Shown one piece after another: positions 44,601 to 46,063 of a stretch of DNA of 46,063 nt. Source of the stretch: Nocardioides speluncae (GTDB taxonomy: Bacteria; Actinomycetota; Actinomycetes; Propionibacteriales; Nocardioidaceae); assembly GCF_003121585.1 (NCBI RefSeq), contig NZ_QEOO01000013.1, positions 1 through 46,063 on the forward strand. Direction: 5' to 3'. The notes under the pieces were generated by a model. That model ran no database searches. It worked only from the letters and a program-made list of their open reading frames with translations, and was not told the DNA's origin. A program made the position numbers and the translations under genes. Position 1 is the first letter of the stretch. Each line of letters begins with the position of its first letter.

Positions 44601-45078
44601 AGGCAACGCCATGAAGATGCTGGGCACCCTGATGAGGAAGGGGTCAGACGAAGCCGGTGACGGGGCGAGGAGGAGAGCCTCAGGGACCTACCGAGGGGAG
44701 TCCCAGCGGGCGCCTGGCGGACACGACGGTCCAGAAGTTAGCCTTGACAAGGTCAAGCGTTGCCTTGGGCAGTGTGGGATGAGCGTGCGCGACTATGACC
44801 TTGTCCACGAACGAGTCATTACTACGCCAGCTGGAGCACCTGCGTACGGCAACAGCCCGCATACATATCACGGCCAGCCTTACCGAGGTCCGCGCGGACG
44901 CCCGCTTATCCAAATCTCGGACATGGGGCTCAGGAGCCTGGAGGAAGCAGTGACTACTATTTTCCATGAGGTCTTCCATCACAAAAACTTTGCCCTACGT
45001 GGTGTCGGCGGGTCTGAGGCAGAAGCGGAGGAATACGGCCTGAAGATGCTTGAGGAATTCCTCCGTCGTAGGCGGTGA
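38656..45078 (+). CDS. RHS-repeat polymorphic toxin with C-terminal zincin (HEVFH) tip
   Basis: 2140-aa exported protein. A signal peptide (about 1-38, RR then a hydrophobic stretch and Ala-rich end) precedes an SpvB-like N-terminal half with SFTWSHPLRVVPAAAGPVP, then many YDxxGR-type RHS/YD repeats (about 950-1750). The RHS core ends with GLTHIGAREYDAQTGRFLSLDPL and the PTGL junction (about 1805-1855). The variable tip (1860-2140) has hydrophobic and linker segments, then HEVFHH (H2104, E2105, H2108) and SEAEAEEYG (2120-2128), a zinc metallopeptidase pattern. The tip is clearly less GC-biased than the RHS core, the usual sign of tip exchange. Coupled upstream by ATGA and downstream by GTGA to a small zinc-ribbon gene. 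The shell should enclose and deliver the tip to a neighbouring cell. Confidence 0.9.
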   Translation: MRIKIRAPRRAVVGVAATATLFAGLLVPDASTSAAAATAHQPRRDEAPIARGGPVDRADGRAEWDKALKQWEASRSNGQTALAEQVAKSKRDKAAQAALRSGQKAGVDQVVGAQLAADTDPGPGGTMGRPGGGDYKATSLAPSSTWTAGGSSGSFTWSHPLRVVPAAAGPVPQLSIAYDSGSVDGRTAVTNNQTSPLGEGFDITNSYVERNYGSCHQDGHEKKHDLCWRGEHLTLVLNGQANPLVRVSDTEFKLKSDDGSIIRRLQGAANGAKYGEHWQLTTTDGTKYTFGLNRLPGWETGKAETDSTLVVPVYTDDASDPDNPFSRPAAEACHGATFADSLCTQGWRWNLDLVTDLDGNAASYWYQKEQNFYAKGGEETNPVEYDRGSYLKRIEYGQRSDNLYSAGPQQVRFLTEERCLAADCSSLTAATQAKWPDVPFDSLCSADQIRNADTTYPFEDPKCANVPAPTFFTRRLLSQVTTGLWTGTEFREVDRWTMQHSWFDPGDVGDTTDQVLWLSSIQHSGRVGEPITTRPTRLAWESDAMSNRVDKTGDGMAPLNRPRLSTIISETGAITQVGYAPAECTAGTHPVTPNGGDSVKAAAENTKRCFPTYWAPYGGDPKIDWFHKYVVSSVREKDTTTADTVTTSYEYEGGAAWRYDEDATVADDYRTWSQWRGYGKVSTLVGDAAAPDRSKTTAAYFRGMDGDLAASKSSRVAAKVAGLTEAAPEVADSDEFAGMAYESVLYSGVTRTGDTGAPVSSTVNRPWSKQTASMSHAASRLDLPGTEDDKDISAVTVRAVAVRPDKIVKQIRVTSEATPYWKQAIQEVAGRTTDVGLPTSVDSWTVERPSASPTDRTCTRLSYAANAARGLSGLLWRNQTVAVPCSNATPVLSTDTNVPGDIISDNLVRYEGGGTAWAGQTPLSTHVIATGRAKSYTTSRTTNIQVMSTTTYDALGRPKVATDAAGAKTTTNYMPADAGIPQSVEVINDLQHKTVTQLEPAWMVPTIVTDANNRRVETTYDALGRATAIWTPLGHRPFGAEPDYKFTYHLGGADEVGDPVDDSWVRTSRYTGDGDYYIDTYETFDALLRPRQTQRPAVGPGRILTDTRYDDRGQAYMTFADAFDPDHEPSGVRWMVEEGNAVQTDTTFDGANRPVAVKTTYLLAVEQNGTTLKSRTTTTTYRGNETVVHPPNGGIGTLVQTDALGRVVERRQYPTESPTGDVHEDTVFKYDRHGRQSEIIGPASTTAKWTYNYDLRGRQISATDPDRGQTVTTYDEFDRVLSTDAKGLGGSVTNKRLSYTYDKLGRKTGMFSGLDPATGTKLADWKYDTVAKGYVGSSTRVSAGRSYTKSVLDYGPLYQPKKSSITLSETDPLVTEANLPKTFTFETDYQRDGSVYSTTQPAAGGLPQEIIQFKYDDERLGLVDEIFSGATSAVVTNTSYSPFGDLSAVDLANSRSSLVKAQMLYEYDGLRRMTRYDVVAETHEKHITDQFYAYNDADQITSITDRADSSTVIEGSGRDNLCFTYDAYQRLKEAWTPHPDSTIVSSEPNVDPVADCSSTHKASDKLGGPGAYRHTYAYKKGGARASWTQHATTADGTDSVTTYAYDGTCPGSDRGPHTLAYVQVDGVKRAACNDPTGNITASHTEDGTPRATTWNSEGKLSSAKVGEEGAPGSVYYAHLYDADGNLFIKRPAGYKDGKTTIYLGSTEIELIKTGTATTPKYEISARRYYSHPAGTVAVRTAKQGVSGNQLTFMAADPHGTSNATIRASTMEAKKRFTDPFGNSRGGVDTWVDDKGFLGKPYDDVTGLTHIGAREYDAQTGRFLSLDPLMDTADGQSLNGFTYSNSDPVNKTDPTGLILLDSPGGGSPAYVPPPAPTPDPPERSWRDQISGEVLLGAAAEVAGGVDGVANMLAADAKRKVPGLEHVKLESNLEGGVTYVAEKAGYDTTGVLSPFTGGRVASYFIPGVGIFKALTSGPRLLPRVGNAMKMLGTLMRKGSDEAGDGARRRASGTYRGESQRAPGGHDGPEVSLDKVKRCLGQCGMSVRDYDLVHERVITTPAGAPAYGNSPHTYHGQPYRGPRGRPLIQISDMGLRSLEEAVTTIFHEVFHHKNFALRGVGGSEAEAEEYGLKMLEEFLRRRR

Positions 45079-45440
45079 TCGCTATGCTTCCGTGGAGGAA
45101 CTTCAGCGCTGAGCAGGTGGGTCGTCTGGCGGAGACGCGCCAGACTGCGGTCATGCCAGGTGGCTGGCGCTGTCCGAACTGCAATGGCGTCGTTCGGCAC
45201 TACCGTTACGAGGGCCGCAGGCCGGGCGCGCAGACTCTGATTTCATACATCTGGTGCCCCACGTGCAAGCACTACTACGGCTCGACTGGTCCGCTGCCTG
45301 CTGGCTTGCAGGTGGACGATCCGCTTCGCGATCTAACGCCGGACGAACGGCTGCGTTTGGAAAGCAATCTGGCGTTGTTCTTCCATCGACTCGATGAATT
45401 GTGGGACGCGGATCTGCTTTCGAAGGATCTGCCGCACTAG
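45075..45440 (+). CDS. Small zinc-ribbon protein, candidate immunity protein of the RHS tip
   Basis: 121-aa protein. CPNC (33-36) and WCPTC (60-64) form a zinc ribbon, followed by GSTGPLPAGLQVDDPL and a C-terminal helix (DERLRLESNLALFFHRLDELWD). There is no signal peptide, so it should act in the cytoplasm. The GTG at 45075 overlaps the RHS stop by 4 nt; an ATG at 45084 is an alternative. Position, coupling and size are those of immunity genes in polymorphic toxin loci. Neutralisation of the zincin tip is inference; a metal-binding antagonist of a metallopeptidase would be unusual. IS-derived sequence starts right after its stop. Confidence 0.72.
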   Translation: MIAMLPWRNFSAEQVGRLAETRQTAVMPGGWRCPNCNGVVRHYRYEGRRPGAQTLISYIWCPTCKHYYGSTGPLPAGLQVDDPLRDLTPDERLRLESNLALFFHRLDELWDADLLSKDLPH

Positions 45441-45893
45441 CCCGAATCTTTCATCGGTCGGCTGACGGGCGTGGTGGCCGCGTGTGGGACGCAGTCTGGG
45501 TTTGATTGTGTCTGGTGGCGCCGACAGTTGCCCGGGTGTCGCCTCGGGTGGGCGCGGTTCCACTGGCCGGTGGTGTCGCGGGGTTGTCGGGACGGTCGGG
45601 CTGGTGGTCAGCCGGGGGCGGCGAGGGCGACGAGCCGGTGGACGCCGTCTTGGGCGAGGTTCGCCCAGGGTGCCTTGTCGGCCAGGTGCAGCAGGAGCCG
45701 GCGGCCGGTGCGGGCCAGGGTGGCGGGGATGGTGAACAACCGCAGCCGGAGCCGTTTGGGTTCCCACCTGCGGGCGGCGTGGTCGTGCAGGGAGAGGATC
45801 TGCATCCAGGCGGTGAGCTCGACGGCGAGCATCACGATGGCGCACCAGATCTGGTTCTGGTCGAAGCCCTGTAGGGGGAGGTTGGTCAGGCCT
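45441..45893 (-). mobile_element. IS1380-family element, 3' remnant
   Basis: The segment holds the end of an IS1380-type transposase gene on the minus strand plus its downstream region to CCCGAATCTTTCATC next to the immunity gene stop, which I take as the element end. The 5' part of the gene is missing: similarity stops near 45893, where unrelated sequence begins. Confidence 0.6.
45608..45893 (-). pseudogene. IS1380-family transposase, C-terminal fragment
   Basis: About 95 C-terminal residues, starting GLTNLPLQGFDQNQIW and including HDHAARRWEPKRLRLRLF and IPATLARTGRRLLLHL, the usual C-terminus of actinobacterial IS1380 transposases. The catalytic DDE core is absent from the window, so the fragment is not functional. 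An in-frame extension to 45976 is unrelated to transposase. Confidence 0.78.
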
Positions 45894-45971
45894 GAGTTCG
45901 GACACCCTGTCGTGATTCCCCGGCCCGCAGGCCGCTGACCTGCAGGGATAGGTCGGCGGGCGGGTGGATGA

Positions 45972-46063
45972 GGCACTAATTGGTGCCCTACGCTCGGGGT
46001 CGTGGCGTGGGTGAGGCGGGTGCGGACGGGCTCGGGAGCGACGGCGGTGCAGATCGCTGAGTA
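45972..46063 (+). mobile_element. Left end of an IS1634-like element (partial)
   Basis: GGCAC (45972-45976) and GTGCC (45983-45987) form a small inverted repeat about 15 nt before a transposase start, placed like an IS end. The element continues past the window. Confidence 0.5.
46002..46063 (+). CDS. Transposase N-terminus, IS1634-like (partial)
   Basis: The first 20 codons from a GTG at 46002 read VAWVRRVRTGSGATAVQIAE, resembling the N-terminus of actinobacterial IS1634-type transposases. The gene runs off the right edge, so family and integrity are only tentative. Confidence 0.55.
   Translation, partial: MAWVRRVRTGSGATAVQIAE

Noticed and set aside
45333..45905. Minus-strand open frame of 190 codons near the right end
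   Set aside because: Pro/Arg-rich shadow overlapping the immunity gene and the IS1380 fragment in a different frame; no family resemblance.

Overview
The window is chromosomal DNA of a very GC-rich actinobacterium. Gene order (ppa, dacB, a zinc metalloprotease family gene, tilS, hpt, ftsH, folE, folP, folB, folK, DUF3180), frequent GTG/TTG starts, ATGA/GTGA stop-start overlaps and many TANNNT boxes 6-8 nt before start codons fit Propionibacteriales, of the Kribbella or Nocardioides type. That placement is inference; no rRNA or tRNA is present.

Layout. 1-90: 3' end of a group II intron (domain V hairpin plus the start of domain VI) abutting an acyl-CoA dehydrogenase/oxidase gene (92-2062), followed by a coupled methyltransferase and a convergent ppa. 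3519-19657: housekeeping block with D-Ala-D-Ala carboxypeptidase, metalloprotease, tilS, hpt, ftsH, the folate genes folE/P/B/K with an NTF2-like gene, DUF3180 and a coiled-coil membrane protein. This block carries two insertions: a 4.8-kb gene for a secreted protein with twelve fibronectin III repeats and a C-terminal phospholipase A2 domain (tilS/hpt), and a VapBC pair (hpt/ftsH). 19864-23346: osmoprotectant ABC transporter, ATPase divergent from two permeases and a lipoprotein.

23350-32913: accessory region for surface glycans. It has a GT2 glycosyltransferase, a pyruvyltransferase-like/GT8 fusion, a sulfotransferase-like protein and a 723-aa protein of glycosyltransferase-61 flavour, plus a second PIN-domain toxin-antitoxin pair. 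Twice in this region an inserted unit sits between an intact gene and a relic of the 3' end of that same gene family: the toxin-antitoxin pair beside the GT2 gene, and the 723-aa gene beside a Pro-rich membrane protein gene.

33028-45440: exported polymorphic-toxin locus. A LamG-like secreted protein is followed by a Tat-signal LamG protein gene that is now frameshifted, a 2140-aa RHS protein with a HEVFH zincin tip, and an overlapping small zinc-ribbon gene that is the natural immunity candidate. The locus ends in IS debris: an IS1380-type transposase 3' end, and the first codons of another transposase running off the window.

The best candidates for something undescribed are the RHS zincin tip with its zinc-ribbon partner, the FN3x12-phospholipase A2 protein, and the repeated insertion-with-gene-tail-relic architecture. 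No CRISPR array or tRNA was found.
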